Below the pieces are notes generated by a model that had not been told where the DNA came from, searched no databases, and saw nothing but the letters and a program-made list of their open reading frames with translations. Shown here piece after piece: positions 19,759 through 31,666 of a stretch of DNA of 64,000 nt. This DNA comes from Cylindrotheca closterium. Taxonomy: Eukaryota; Bacillariophyta; Bacillariophyceae; Bacillariales; Bacillariaceae. Position 1 is the stretch's first letter. The number at the start of each line of letters is the position of its first letter. Made by a program: the position numbers and the translations under genes. Where the stretch lies: contig CAKOGP040000435.1 in assembly GCA_933822405.4 (NCBI GenBank), positions 1 through 64,000 on the forward strand, given 5' to 3'.

Positions 19759-22700
19759 ATGGTAAAATTCAAATTCTTCAGCAAGAAAAAGTCAAAGAAA
19801 AACCTCCTGAAAGATGAGCCTACAAAGTCATCGGAACCTTTACCGAAACCTCCTGCTCCTGCTCTGCCTACGATACCACAGCAACAGCAGGAAGATGAAA
19901 GTATTCAAGAAAATGGGTCGATATCGAATGGGGTGACTCCTATTACGAAACGATCCACTGCTTCCTCAATAATAAGTCATCACTCAACGACTAATAAGGA
20001 CGAGTTATTATTTCAGGATGATACGAAGGATGAAGCGGACGAGCACACTCACGAAGATGAACACCACGAAGAAAATCAGGGTGTTTTCGCCGCACTTTGT
20101 GATGATGAATATGATAGTGCTTCACAGGATTTTCAGGAAAATAATGACAGCCATACGGATGAGGAAATAGATAATAGGGAAGAATTGGACCAGGATGAGG
20201 GCTTTCACCAAGAAGAAAAAGAAGAAGGGGACGAGCATGGTATTATATTCGCTGCATCTGGCGATGGTGAAAATGGCGCTGCTGCTGCCAGTGCTACGGA
20301 TATCAACATGTCAGCTGAAGCTGCAGCAGGGTACTACGACTATGGCGATGCGGCTCCGTCGATCCCTCAAGACTACAAACAAGATGAGATTGGCATGCCA
20401 ACTGGTGAGGCCGTTACTTCACATGGCGCCAGTGATATGGATGATAGTGGCCCAATTGCGGACAACGTTGCAGCGTATTACGGCTATGGCGACGCAGCAC
20501 CTTCGGCTGCATATCGCGAGGATGAATCTCCTGTCGGCACTGATGCCTACGATGCGCCCGATACAATAAGTGCCAATCTTTACGGCTACGAGGATGCGGC
20601 TCCTGATATCAACGCTCTCAACTTGTTGTCAGATTCTCATGAAGACAATGAGGCTCTACAAATCGAAGCTCAACCTGGAGACGAGTCCAACGAATCCTCA
20701 TTTGAACCAACGTTGGATGATCCAAAGAGTAAAGCGTCACTTCAACCTGCATTGGATGACCCAGTCAAACAGAATGGCGAAGAAGAAATGTCCCAAGCGG
20801 CAAAACTCTATCTGGCCAAGCGTCACCGATTGAAGCAGAGGCGAATGTCCATGACACCAACCGAGCAGCGGACCGAACGTGCAGCAGCACGCCGCAACAA
20901 ATTGCTGTTGAAAAAGCTTCTGAAAAAGGAAATGTCGGAAGAAGACGATTATATCCAGACACACCTTGGCTGCGATGACAAGGGAATGTGTTTGCGACAC
21001 CCGAATATGATAATCGTGGGGAAAGTGAACGAATTTCGATTCAAAAGCATATTTTCGTGCAAGATTTGTGCCTCGGAACAAAAGGCAGGCGGGCATGCCC
21101 GACAACGAAAAAGTATGTGTATGGTCATTGGTGACATCAAGTCGCTGCAAAAGGACAGGCGATCGTGGCGAAAGCGAACACAGGTCATGCATCATGGTAA
21201 AGAATACGATTCGGATGAGGACGATAGCTACGACGAAGGCAAGCAATCAGACAGTAGCAACAGCTTGGATAGCATCGAAAAGATTACCGGGTTCTTCGCG
21301 GAAGGAACCGATGCTGATGATCTGAGTAAACAAGACGATGTCTGGAAGGAGAAAGTGGCTGGAAGAGTGGCGCAAGTTCGCGCCTGGGATGGCAAGGCTG
21401 CCCTCAAGTGCAACCCCGTATTTGCTAAATACTTCCGAATGGTGTCATTAGGTATGTGAGATTGAGGTTTGTTGCATGGTTGCATATTGCTTGGAAACAA
21501 GTTCACCCTAATCATTTGTTCGAAACCAGGCGTTCCTCCCGATGCAGTAAAGCAATCTTGCGAATTCGATGGCTGGGATCCTCGGGTGATGGATTTGGAT
21601 CCCAATCGACCACTACGAGATCAGCTGTATTCTGACAGAACTTGGAAGAAAAGCGAAAAGGAAGACCTTCTTTTGAACATTCGACTTTGCATGGGTCAAG
21701 AGTCGGCGCAGGAAGATACGGGAAATGGTTTAGTTGAAACAGTAGACAATGTGTTTCAAGCTTATTGCAAAAAGAAGGAATCTATTGAATTGCACCGAAT
21801 AGAGGTGAAAAAACAAGAAGAAGCACAAAAGTGGATTGGAAGTGGCCAGTCTCTTCTCAAGAGGACCACAGCAAAAACAGCAAAGCCAGTGAAACCCCAA
21901 GTGAACCAAACTCTTGAAATCATGAAAGACATCGAGGAAAGCTTTGCAAAAGGAGTTGATCCCGAACCACAAGGTGCTGAGCCAGCCGAATTATCTTCAT
22001 CCAGTGTTGAAAAAAGCGAGGAACTCAATACCGAGCATCCAGCAAAGGATGGGACAGAGCCAGAGACCGTTGAAACGCGCTCAATACTTTCGTCGGAATT
22101 CAACCAAAGCCTTGCCAGCATTGGTGAAATTCCTGAAGGAGAGTTGGAATCCGATGGTGACTCCTCCAGTGAAAACGAAAAAGTGTCCCATTCTGATTCG
22201 GGAACCAAGTCACCAGTCGTTGATGAGGCCGAAACCCATGCCGAAGAAACCATGAAGAATGCATCCGCACTAGCGAATATTATGAAAGGGAGCCTAAACG
22301 AAGAGAAGTCTGAAGAACAGCCACCATCTGACGAGCTCGATCCAACACAGAGTGATCCTGGAAGTAAGCCCGCCATTCCATCACCAGATCCTATTGAGCA
22401 GGCTGAAAACAAATCAGCATGGAGTGATGACGAAGAGATTGACTTGCCACTAAATGATGACGATTTCGCGGGCAATAAAAGGAAAGAACAGCCGCCGAGG
22501 CAATTGTCAATTGATTCGGAAGCAATGTACTCAGTAGCCGATGATGGAGGTGGTGATAGTGATGAAGGCGATGATATAGAAGATGGGAAGGATACCCAAC
22601 CATCGAGACAACTTTCAATAGATTCGGCAGCAATGTATTCCGTAGCTGATGATGGAGTGGGTAACAGTGAGGAAGGCGATGCGAAGGAAGATATTTTGTA

Positions 22701-24054
22701 TGCGGCATTCGAAAGCAACCAAAGATACTCGGTTATCGATGAAATCTTCGATGATTGGGACGAGCCGCTTGGTATTCCTAACTCGGACGAAACAGGGCAA
22801 GCACCAGAAATTGACGACGTCTCAGTGGGATCCAATATGACTGGTGATACCGGCAAATTGTTGAAACGATCCAGCAAACGAATAAGTAGGCAGAATAAGA
22901 TCAGAGACATTGAGAAAGCCCATCGCATGTTAGAAGCGAAGGACATCATCGTCGCCAGCCTCGTTTCGAAGATCGAAAGATTGCAGGAAGAACTTGCAAG
23001 GCAGAGAATTATTGGAGGTAACGGTGAAAAATACGTCGCAGAGCTCCGGGAGACCAAACGACTTATGGCAGAAAAAGAAGTAATTGCTGTCAGCGTCGAA
23101 AAGCAGATAAAGCGTCAAGAATGTGAAGCTAATGAGAAATGGCATGCCATCGAAGAGCAGACTTTACAAATCATGAGACTCAAGGAGAAGCTTGCGTCAC
23201 AAGAAAAGGACTCTGGGAAGGGCCAACGCAGTTCCAAAGTGAAGAGACAAAGCAGCAGTCGAAAAAGCAAGACCTCAGAAGCAAGTGATTATGCACAAAA
23301 AAAGTCTTCCTCGTCCTCTACAAAGAAAAAGAGTTCATCGTCGAAGGATAAGAAGAAATCCTCAAAAGGTAGAAAGAGTCGCTCGAAGAGCAAGTCATCA
23401 AAGAAGTCGAAGCGAAAGGACAATCTAGACAGGGACCATCTCAGAGCAGTCTTCAAAAACTTCGTCCGAAAGCTTATCATCATCACTCGAAGTTTTGACC
23501 AGAATTTTCACGTGGACAAAGAGATGTCAGTGGATAGAAAGAGCTTCCGCAGAAGCAGTATGCGAATGGACGCATGGGTGGCTCCAACCGAATGGAACGA
23601 CTTCCTTAGCGACGACGAGGAAGATCTTGATTCAAAGCCTCCAAGACCACCGCCCACCTCCTCTACTTCATCTTCACCTTCACCTTATGCCACATTTCAG
23701 AAGATTCGATGGGCTGATGATGACAATATCTGCAAAGTTGCCTTTGTAGAACGCATTCAAGACGATTTAAAGAAGGACTTGTTCTACAACGGCGAAGATA
23801 TCAACCGTTTCCGGCTGGATAAGTTCATGGAGGATCACGAGGATGAATTTGAACTGGTCGAAGAGGACGACTCTGACTACAGCGAGGAGTGGGTAGAGGA
23901 AGAATTCAGCGGAGAAGAGGAAGAGATCGAATATTACGATGAAGAAGTAGTTTCAGATGACGAAGCTAGCTACGAAGAAGAGATTGTCACGGACGATAAT
24001 TACTCGATCGTAGAAATTCCCGCACAACAGAACAGGCGACGGAGCCTTTTCTAA
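19759..24054 (+). CDS. Large acidic Ser-rich coiled-coil protein, diatom family of unknown function
   Basis: Exons 19759-21451 and 21530-24054 (intron 21452-21529, 78 nt, GT-AG) give 1405 residues. The splice joins YFRMVSLG to VPPDAVKQSC, restoring a motif (K-x-F-x-MVSLGVPxxAV, about 554-590) like the short segment of WASH-complex CCDC53 proteins. Other features: three YxYGDAAP repeats (about 192, 240, 274); a possible zinc site with Cys405, Cys411, Cys434, Cys437; two copies of RQLSIDSxAMYSVADDG near 885-950; a coiled coil around 1015-1130; a Ser/Lys-rich stretch (KKSSSSSTKKKSSSSKDKKK) near 1145; and an acidic C-terminus preceded by a FVERIQDDLKKDLFYNGEDI motif. No enzyme domain. A cytoskeletal or vesicle-associated scaffold is plausible from the CCDC53-like motif but is inference. 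Confidence 0.82.
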
Positions 24055-24888
24055 AGCATCTAAAGATTCTCTTTTGTTTTTCTTAGATGTCATGTGTGCG
24101 GCTGCTTTTTTAAAATTTTTTTAATTCTCAATCACGCTATCTTTCAAAGCAGCCGAGGTAGTCAAGACCAATGCACAGAAGCTGCAGACTCTGTTTGAAG
24201 ATTACTCGAAATCGATTCCAATGAACTTGTAGAGCGCGAGAAGAATTCCGATCTCCAATGCAGGCACAGTTCACTGGTTCTTGGGACAATATTTATGAAG
24301 ATGCCTGAGTACCAAGATGTAGTCTACAATAGGGACATGCCGCTCTTTCATGAGCACCAATCTATTTAAGACATGAACAACATTTGTAGCTGTATTGCAA
24401 AGGGGACGAAACGACTCTCACAAAAACGAATTCCATGGCCATCTGCTATTGAGGCCTTATGCCAAGTGGTAAGTATCAGAATTTATAACAAACCGATGCT
24501 TGGTACTTGCTTCTATAGTTCCGATTTCAACAACCTTCGGTTGGAAAAGTTCGTCGAAGATCATCCAGATGACTATGAATGGGTATCTAATGATGATGAA
24601 GAAGAGTACGATTATGAAGAAAAAATTGAAGAAGAAGCTGTTTACGAATATTTCAAAGTAGAGGCTATCGAAGACGCACCAGTGAAGGCACTGATGTCTG
24701 ACAAACTAGCTTGTAGAAATATCACTCGAAACATTATCATTGCCCCAAATGTTTACTTTTCATATGTGCTGTGTCACACCATGTCGTGGATTGCTATCAT
24801 GCTCCCATAATGAACTACAATCGCCATTCGGGAAAACATGCCCCCGGTCGATGTTTTCCTTTTCCCGCCCTTGACTCTTTTGCGGCAT
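24055..24888. other. Intergenic with eroded copy of the preceding gene's 3' end
   Basis: Between convergent genes. The recognisable coding relic is listed separately. A further open stretch at about 24151-24232 (AEVVKTNAQKLQTLFEDYSK) reads like former coding sequence but ends at a stop. Confidence 0.5.
24373..24810 (+). pseudogene. Partial duplicate of the acidic coiled-coil gene's C-terminus
   Basis: The frame includes FNNLRLEKFVEDHPDDYEWV followed by EEEYDYEEKIEEE, matching in order INRFRLDKFMEDHEDEFELV and the acidic EEEIEYYDEE tail of the gene ending at 24054. The preceding 50 residues and the following 50 show no similarity to that gene. It has an ATG at 24373 but no complete domain, so a truncated tandem duplicate is the best reading; a short expressed protein cannot be excluded. 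Confidence 0.6.
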
Positions 24889-27800
24889 CTACTGTGTCAT
24901 AGGTGCTGTCTTTTCGTCCAGCTTGTAGAGCATTTCCAATTGTTTTTTTGCTGGCGATGGTGACTCTTGTGCATCTTCAGCCCATGTTTCATCGACAACA
25001 GCTAGCATCTCAGAATCCATGGCTCTTGATGGCAACATTGCCTGTCCAAAGCTGTCGCTCGATCCACCCATATCGTCAAGGCGGTACTGCTTTTCATTAA
25101 GAGTCGCTGCACTGATGGCAATAGACGGTGAATTGGATACTAAGGATAAGCCACTCATTGGTTTCTTCGGCTTATCGAAGGAGTTGTCGAAATCGTCGGA
25201 TAGGCTTGTTGAAAGACCTCCAGACATGCTCCCTGAAAAGCTGTCCATTCCAAGCGAACGAATACTATCTGGTCGCTTCTGTAAAAAAATGTCTTTTGGT
25301 TGGGTGCGGTTGCGCTGCTGAGGTTGAGGCTGGACTTTCTTCGCCAGGTTTCTCATATGTGCCTTTGCTTGTTGACTCGATGGCATTTCTTGGTCTTGAA
25401 CATCATCCCTCCATGACTCGTCAACAACAGCAAGCATCTCGGAATCAATGGCTCTTGATGGCAATACTGCATATCCAAAGCTATCCGAGGATTCACCCAT
25501 ATCGTCAAGGTAGAATTGCTTTTCATTCATCGTGGCGGCACTGATAGCAATGGACGGGGAACTAACCAAAGACCGATTACTCTTTGGCTTCCTGAATTCA
25601 AATTCACCTGATAAATTTGTCGAGCCAGACGGCCACATCAAATCATCAGAATTGAGTGAAAGCATGCTGGCGTCTCCCCCAGAGAGTCTAGAGAGCTGGT
25701 CTGGTCGGCCTGATCCAAATGATCTCACACTATCTGCACGCCAAGGTTTCTTACGCTGCTGGTCTGACTGACCTGATCCATGTGATCTCACACTGTCTGC
25801 ACGCCAACTGCGTTGCTTCGATCGCAAGTTTTTGACGAGGTTTCTCATTTGTGCTTTCGGTGGAACACAAGATGGCGCTTTTTCATCTCTTAGGTCTTCT
25901 GTCCACGCCTCGTCAACAACTGCAAGCATCTCAGAATCAATAGCCCTCGGTAAACCGGCGGACGAAGATCCAAGCGATCGTATGCTATCGACACGTTGCT
26001 GCAATGCGCTAATATCAATATGCTTTGATGCTGTTGCATGTGCAGTGGTATCGTCGTTATTGTTCCAACTTTCGTCTTCTAGTTTGGTCTGCATGCCGCT
26101 TGTATCCCAAAGCAGTTCTTTCTGAAATTGAAGTTGCGCGTCAACTCCCTTGTCGTCGCCATTTACAGTTCTCCTACTATGTGATGAGACTTTGGCGTCT
26201 GAATCCTTCACCAATTCTTCTGAAGTAAAGGAGGTGTAAGCAGGGTCATCGAGATCTACTGACAGTGCACTGATGGAAGTCGAGCGACGTAGGTTTCTTT
26301 GGGATATCTGGTCTGGTGGAATGACTTCTTCTATGATTTCATATTCGGCAGCTGCAAAGGTGTCCTGATTAGTTCCTTCGGATGCACTGAAATCGCCAAA
26401 GTCGGTACTGTGATACGTTTCCATATCCAAGTTCAAGCTGAAGTGGAACGACTCGTCACCACCCTTTGTTAGCTCACCGTTTCTTACTTCTTCGAGATTT
26501 CTCAAGCTTCTCGACGATCTCCTGGTATCATCTTTGCGTTCTGGATTTTGTGGCGGCTCGATGCCAGCATCAGATTCTGCAAGCAATTTGGCCTGCTCAT
26601 TAGTTGACGAAGCTTCCAAAGCATTGCTTTCGCTCTCCGCAGACAAAGATTTAGAGCCATCTGTCATGGATCCACAAAGTGAGGAAGCCGTGTCTGCCCG
26701 TGCATTTAATCTGCCAAGCTCAACCTCCAGTGGCAGTGACATTTGTTTCGGTGGCCTTTTCGCAGCCTTGTTTGATGGAGTCGTGTTATCAATGGAAAGA
26801 CGATCCATGAATGCATTTCCAGGAGCAAATCGAGGAACTTTCGTACTTGGTTTCGGCGAAAGGCTATTGGCCAGAGGAGATTCTTCGGCGACATCATCAA
26901 GGCTGAGGAGATATCGTTCTGACCGCCTTGAGTGTCCGGACACTAGCGACTTCCGCTCCGAATTGCTGTTGCTCCTCCTCGATCCCTCCATACTGCTATC
27001 GCTGGTTCTCTTGTGGCTGCTCATTGAATAGCACGTGGCCTCCTCAAAGTCGCTGTCTTCCAGGAATGTGATTTCTTCAAACGAGGAATCATCCGATTGA
27101 ATTTTTTGCCGTACCGATGCACCTTTTGCCATTAACACTCGGATGGCACTCTCAGGCTTGACCACATCCTCAACCGAAGAGTCTATAGACCCCCCTCTAC
27201 TCGTCATGGACCGTTGCGACACAGGCACGCTTTCTGAATGAATAGAGTACGACTCTGGTTTTTCTAATGGAGTGGAGGAAGCTGTTGTACTAATCAGGGA
27301 TTGCTGCGAAGCAGGTTGGATGGTTTCCGAATGAAGAGATTCTGATTCTGGCTTTTTCTCATCGTCCACGTCATCTGATTCGTATTCTTCCATCTCCAAT
27401 ACTACTTGTGTCATGATTGGTGCCGCCTGCTGTTGGTTGGATGATACCAAGGTCTTGTTCGATTCTGTCTTCTTGGGTGACTCGCTGGAATCTTCCTCGT
27501 AATCCACCATTTTGGGCGGAATCTCTGGAGGCCGTAACAGTGGCAAGGTGCCAGATGGATTTTGCAAGCTGTTAGAGTCGCTGTAATAACTTGGCTCTGT
27601 GGTAGATACCTCTGCATAATCTGATATTGATTCCGAGGTGCCACTGGAACTACTGGATGCATATCCCAAATGATAGACTGGTTCGATTTTGGTATTCTTC
27701 AATGTTTCTTGTGATACCGCCTGGGCCAATGCCGATATTTTCTTGAGATCCGCCGTCACTTGCCGAGACAAGGCCCTGGCCCGTGGTTGCCACCGGACAT

Positions 27801-29737
27801 ATTTGACTGGCAGTATGGCCACTCGAAATGTGAGAATGACCATGGACACAAACACAATGACCAGTTGACTAAATGTAATCCAAGCAAAGGCATCCATGGC
27901 ATCATTGCAAAGCATGTCTTGTGCCAAGGATGTAAAGATTGGATTCCATGTGCTACAGGCCGCATGGATTCTCGTTTCGTGCAAGATGGAAGCCGCCTGA
28001 CACAATTCCCCTTCGGCCATGCTGGCCACCCCCGACAATATGGATTCCGAAAATGGTCCACAGGTATCTTTAATGTCCCCATTGGCAAAAATGATAATGT
28101 TCGATTGTAGCATTTTGGTATCCCTTACACTTTGTACGAGTTGATTAATATCCGAACTGAAAATATCCGGAACAAAGACATTCGAACAGCCTGACAATGA
28201 TTGGATTTGAAAGTGAGCGGAATTTTTGTTTGTATCAATTTAAAATGTGAGTATAAAAGTGGGAATGAATCAATGAATGAATGAATCTGGAGCAATAACA
28301 CCAACATGCGGTCCAATCCTCAACAGGAGACTTACTGGTCACAAAATGTCGAATCAAATCGCGCAAGGTTGGCGATATTGATCCGTCGCCTCGTTGCACC
28401 AAGGCCACCACCTTTTCCGTCGGCCCATCATGACAAAAGTCACTCGTCGTCAGGGATGCTAGCACAAAGGTCGATGCAAATATCCAACAGACTACTACCA
28501 CCAATGCAAAGAGCGGAATGAGACAATAGGATCGAATCCAAATAAAACAGTTGGGAACCTTTCGTCGTTTGGACCAAGCGAGTGCCACCCCCAATAAAAT
28601 GTAGAGACAGAGTGCATCCAGCAAAAAGACAAAGATTGTGGATAGTGTCAAACCGAGTTCCATATTTTCCAAGGTGGATACCCAATCGTCAATTTCCACT
28701 TGGCTGGAATGTAAGTCGTGGTGCAAGTTGTGCATGGTATTTGACATTTTGGTCTGATACTGAATCAAGGTCGAGATCCAACTCTTCACCAAGCTACCGT
28801 GTGGTATTCCACTCCAATCGCAATCTTCGTCCAACAGCAAATTCCTGCAAATCCGCGGTTTCACCAAAGGACAATAGGAATTGGTGTGATCCAGAATTTG
28901 AGTAATGTTGGACGATTGCGAAAAGTCGAGAAAGCCTTGTATCCGATCCATTTCTTGTTGGGTATCCGTTTGGACTTGTGTTAAAGTAACTTTGGAATCC
29001 TGGACCGCTTTTGATAAATGCTTGGCTCCTTGGATGTAAAAGAGTGTCGAGCCTATAATGACGACTAGACATCCTACCACCACTGTGATGCGCGTACAGT
29101 TGATGCGTCGCTTGTAGACCGCTCTGGCGTAGTTCCAACCAACTAGATCCGATTGATACCTCCGCAGGTCTCGATTGTAGTCTCGTATTCTAGTTTCGCG
29201 CAATTTCTGTTCTTCTGGACTGAGAGATGACGCGATTTCAGTTGAAGGGTCAGTATTGTTGTCAACAAGCTCCTCTGGCTTTTCAGGTTCTCTCGGTGGC
29301 AGTGGCTTGGAAAAGGGTCTTCCAAAGTATTTGTTTTCTTCTTCGTCCTGTTCATATTGTAAGAGTACTTCCTTTTGCTTAATTTTGCGGTAAATATCTT
29401 GCTGTTTCTTTTGTCCCGGCAGTTTGTGGCGTCGCCGTTGAGAATACACGAGTATCAGGGACATCCAAATGAAGATAATGGTTCCGGTAATGATGGTGGT
29501 GGCAAACAAACCCGTTCTATATTGTCCATCATCACTGTCATTATCATCGTTATTTATTATGAAATTAACCAAATCATTGCTTCTTCCAAAGCGATACCAG
29601 CGTTCATGAAACCACTTGACCATGTTCGAGGGAACAAACGGTGAAGCAGTAAAGGAAGGATCATCCTGCCAAAAAATGAGTCGAGAGGGACACTGAGGCT
29701 GACTGACTGGCGTTGTTGATATTAACGAGGAATTCAT
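24889..29737 (-). CDS. Five-pass membrane protein with long repetitive cytoplasmic tail
   Basis: Exons 29737-28336 and 28190-24889 (intron 28191-28335, 145 nt, GTAAGT...CAG) give 1567 residues. Membrane helices: about 75-98, 217-237, 361-388, 403-429 and, after the splice, 570-594. Cys-containing loops lie between helices 2 and 3 (CPLVKPRIC, CDW) and between 4 and 5 (SFCHD-like FCHDG, TSCSN, CGPF). This order of five helices with two ectodomain loops resembles prominin/tweety topology, but I see no sequence motif that proves it. The tail of nearly 1000 residues is Ser/Glu/Asp-rich and holds three copies of RA(I/M)DSEMLAVVDE.W, two copies of SIAISAAT.NEKQ..LDDMG and four of R.DS(V/I)RS.G. Such repeats look like docking or phosphorylation sites (inference). 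Convergent with the pseudogene region on its 3' side. Confidence 0.8.
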
Positions 29738-30569
29738 TTGTGATTAAAGAGTTAACGGTGAGGGCTCATGGAGCAATGTGTAGTGTGAAGTATAATGTGC
29801 AATGTGTAGTTCGCTGTACTGTAGTATGGTTGTATCGTTGTACAGTATCCGTCTATCAAACTCGCACACACAATGTACTTCTGAGATTTTCTTATATTTT
29901 CTTATTTCACTTTGGTGTTATCATATCAATCCCAAAAAATAGGTGCATGGAAAAACTCCTTGGGCCCGAATGTTGGTAACATCCTTTTAAACAGAAACCA
30001 ATGTCACAGCGTTAAATGTACTTATGTTTCGTTAATTGCCACAGGTAGGCCAAAAATGGGATTGATTTTGTCGAAGGCTTCGAATTTATGGCATTCGGAA
30101 CAAACAAGATGCGTGCATGCATCGCTTACTTTCTCTTCCCGCGCCCTCAGCAGAAACTGACTTTTGGGGAGACGGAATCTAAATCCGGCATTCTCCCTAA
30201 ATTCATCATCATCATCATGAAATAATCAGATGTCGGTCTACAGTAGAGTGTGATGCTACCTGCAGTACATCATTTAGACATTCGTTATTTGGTAGAAGTC
30301 TACCCTACCTTGTTGGTCAAAAATCCCAATTGTATATGTAATAAAAGTATAGGCTAATATAAAATAACATGCAATTTTGGCATGATGTTGATACCGGTAC
30401 TACGCCTACATCAGCCATTCAAAAGTGGGTGCAAAACTTTTGGTGATTGGATGGATGGATGGATGGCTGGATTTCGATAATCCAGTATCCGTTCCATCAA
30501 TAAATCAATCAATCAATCAATCAATCAAATCAATGAATTCATCAATCATATAAACTGCCGCGCCGTTCT
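29738..30569. other. Intergenic, 830 bp
   Basis: Upstream of the five-pass protein and downstream of the protease inhibitor gene. Holds a TGGA repeat at about 30451-30470 and an AATC repeat at about 30500-30530, plus an ACCGGTA palindrome near 30394. No gene seen. Confidence 0.5.
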
Positions 30570-30899
30570 TTATCCAATTTGTGGTGGCCAAGTGACTTTG
30601 CAGTTGTCATCCACAAAGATCTGAACTCGTCCTGGCATATATTCTTCGGTAATCATCTCTTCCAAATTTACAATGGACGCTTGGACGGAGGGAACTTCGT
30701 CTCGAATTCGTTTCCGTGCCTCCACACCATCCATCCCCACCAATTCGGGCCATTCCGACTTGTTTTTCAAATTCAGAATGGAAGTGCGTTTCAATACAGC
30801 CTGGGGACGTTTGTGCTTGGGATGCGGCGAGAATGCCAATTGAAACGAATTGGATTTGCGGTGTCGGCCGGGGACATGTGACTTCACTTGCATCATCAT
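30570..30899 (-). CDS. Potato inhibitor I family serine protease inhibitor
   Basis: 109 residues, no intron; the message starts MMMQ at 30899. Residues 48-109 match the potato inhibitor I/CI-2 fold: SEWPELVGMDGVEARKRI, then VPSVQASIVN, then the reactive loop ITEEYMPGRVQIFVD and the terminal PPQIG. Aligned with CI-2 (VTMEYRIDRVRLF, reactive bond Met59-Glu60) the P1 residue is Glu85 and P1' Glu86, so the target would be an acidic-residue-specific protease if it is an inhibitor at all. The conserved loop-supporting Arg is kept (Arg91), the other has become Met88. Residues 1-45 are a basic extension (HRKSNS, HPKHKRP) without a signal peptide, so a cytosolic or nuclear place is likely. The lone Cys at 100 offers no disulfide, as usual in this family. 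Confidence 0.88.
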   Translation of the reverse strand: MMMQVKSHVPGRHRKSNSFQLAFSPHPKHKRPQAVLKRTSILNLKNKSEWPELVGMDGVEARKRIRDEVPSVQASIVNLEEMITEEYMPGRVQIFVDDNCKVTWPPQIG

Positions 30900-31666
30900 A
30901 TTATGTGCGTTTGTTTGTTAGGTGGTGGTGGTGTTTGGTGAACGATGTTATTGATAGTGGAGAGTGTATAGAATTTGTGGAATTTGTTGTGGTGTATTGT
31001 GATGAGCTGGTGATGGTTGATCTAAAAAAAAGAAAAGCTCATAAGGCGTTTGTACACAAGGTATCCAATATGACCCTCATTACTCATTGGGCAATTTTCG
31101 ACCAGAGCTTCGGAAGGGCCAGATTGATGATAGCGCGTACATAACGTCCATGACACGTATATTAAATGCAAAATAAAAACGAGTACCGGGTGGTGTCACG
31201 ATCGTGTTCTTCAGCTTTTTCTCCCGCGTTTTTATCAAGATCAGATGAATCTTATTTTTATATGTACACCCCCGTGAAAAAAGTACCATAATCGACGGTT
31301 GACAAGACAAAATCCAAACATCGCGCATTTCTCTACTTCAAGGTATCCACATGAAAGTCACGACTCCTCAACACGACCCAAATATGATACCGGTACACTA
31401 CACATAACCGCAATGAATGAATGATGATGACATCACATATTTCCGTTGGGCTTCTGGTTGTTTGGCAATATTCCAGTATATTCTTATATCACAACCGTTC
31501 GGGTAGCAGGATGATGATTGGGACAACGAGAACTCCGTTGAGGCCAATAAGTTTGCATCTTGCATGCTCACCAATCTCATAGGTACCGGTAGAAAGAAAT
31601 CATATTCACATCATTAATACAGTATCATCATCATTATTAACATCATAATCTGACAACAATAACATC
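30900..31666. other. Divergent intergenic region of 767 bp
   Basis: Between the inhibitor gene (minus) and the GFA-like gene (plus). TACCGGTA-type palindromes occur near 31388 and 31582, and CATCAT repeats precede the ATG at 31667. Small frames here are not convincing. Confidence 0.5.

Noticed and set aside
21762..23057. Long minus-strand open frame within the acidic coiled-coil gene
   Set aside because: Antisense of a gene with strong codon-level features; composition is Ser/Leu-rich shadow sequence and there is no supporting motif.
26534..27031. Plus-strand frame opposite the five-pass protein's tail
   Set aside because: Antisense shadow of the Ser/Glu/Asp-rich tail; no domain, no leader.
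30451..30530. Tandem short repeats considered as a CRISPR-like array
   Set aside because: They are tetranucleotide microsatellites (TGGA and AATC) without spacers, in a eukaryotic genome.
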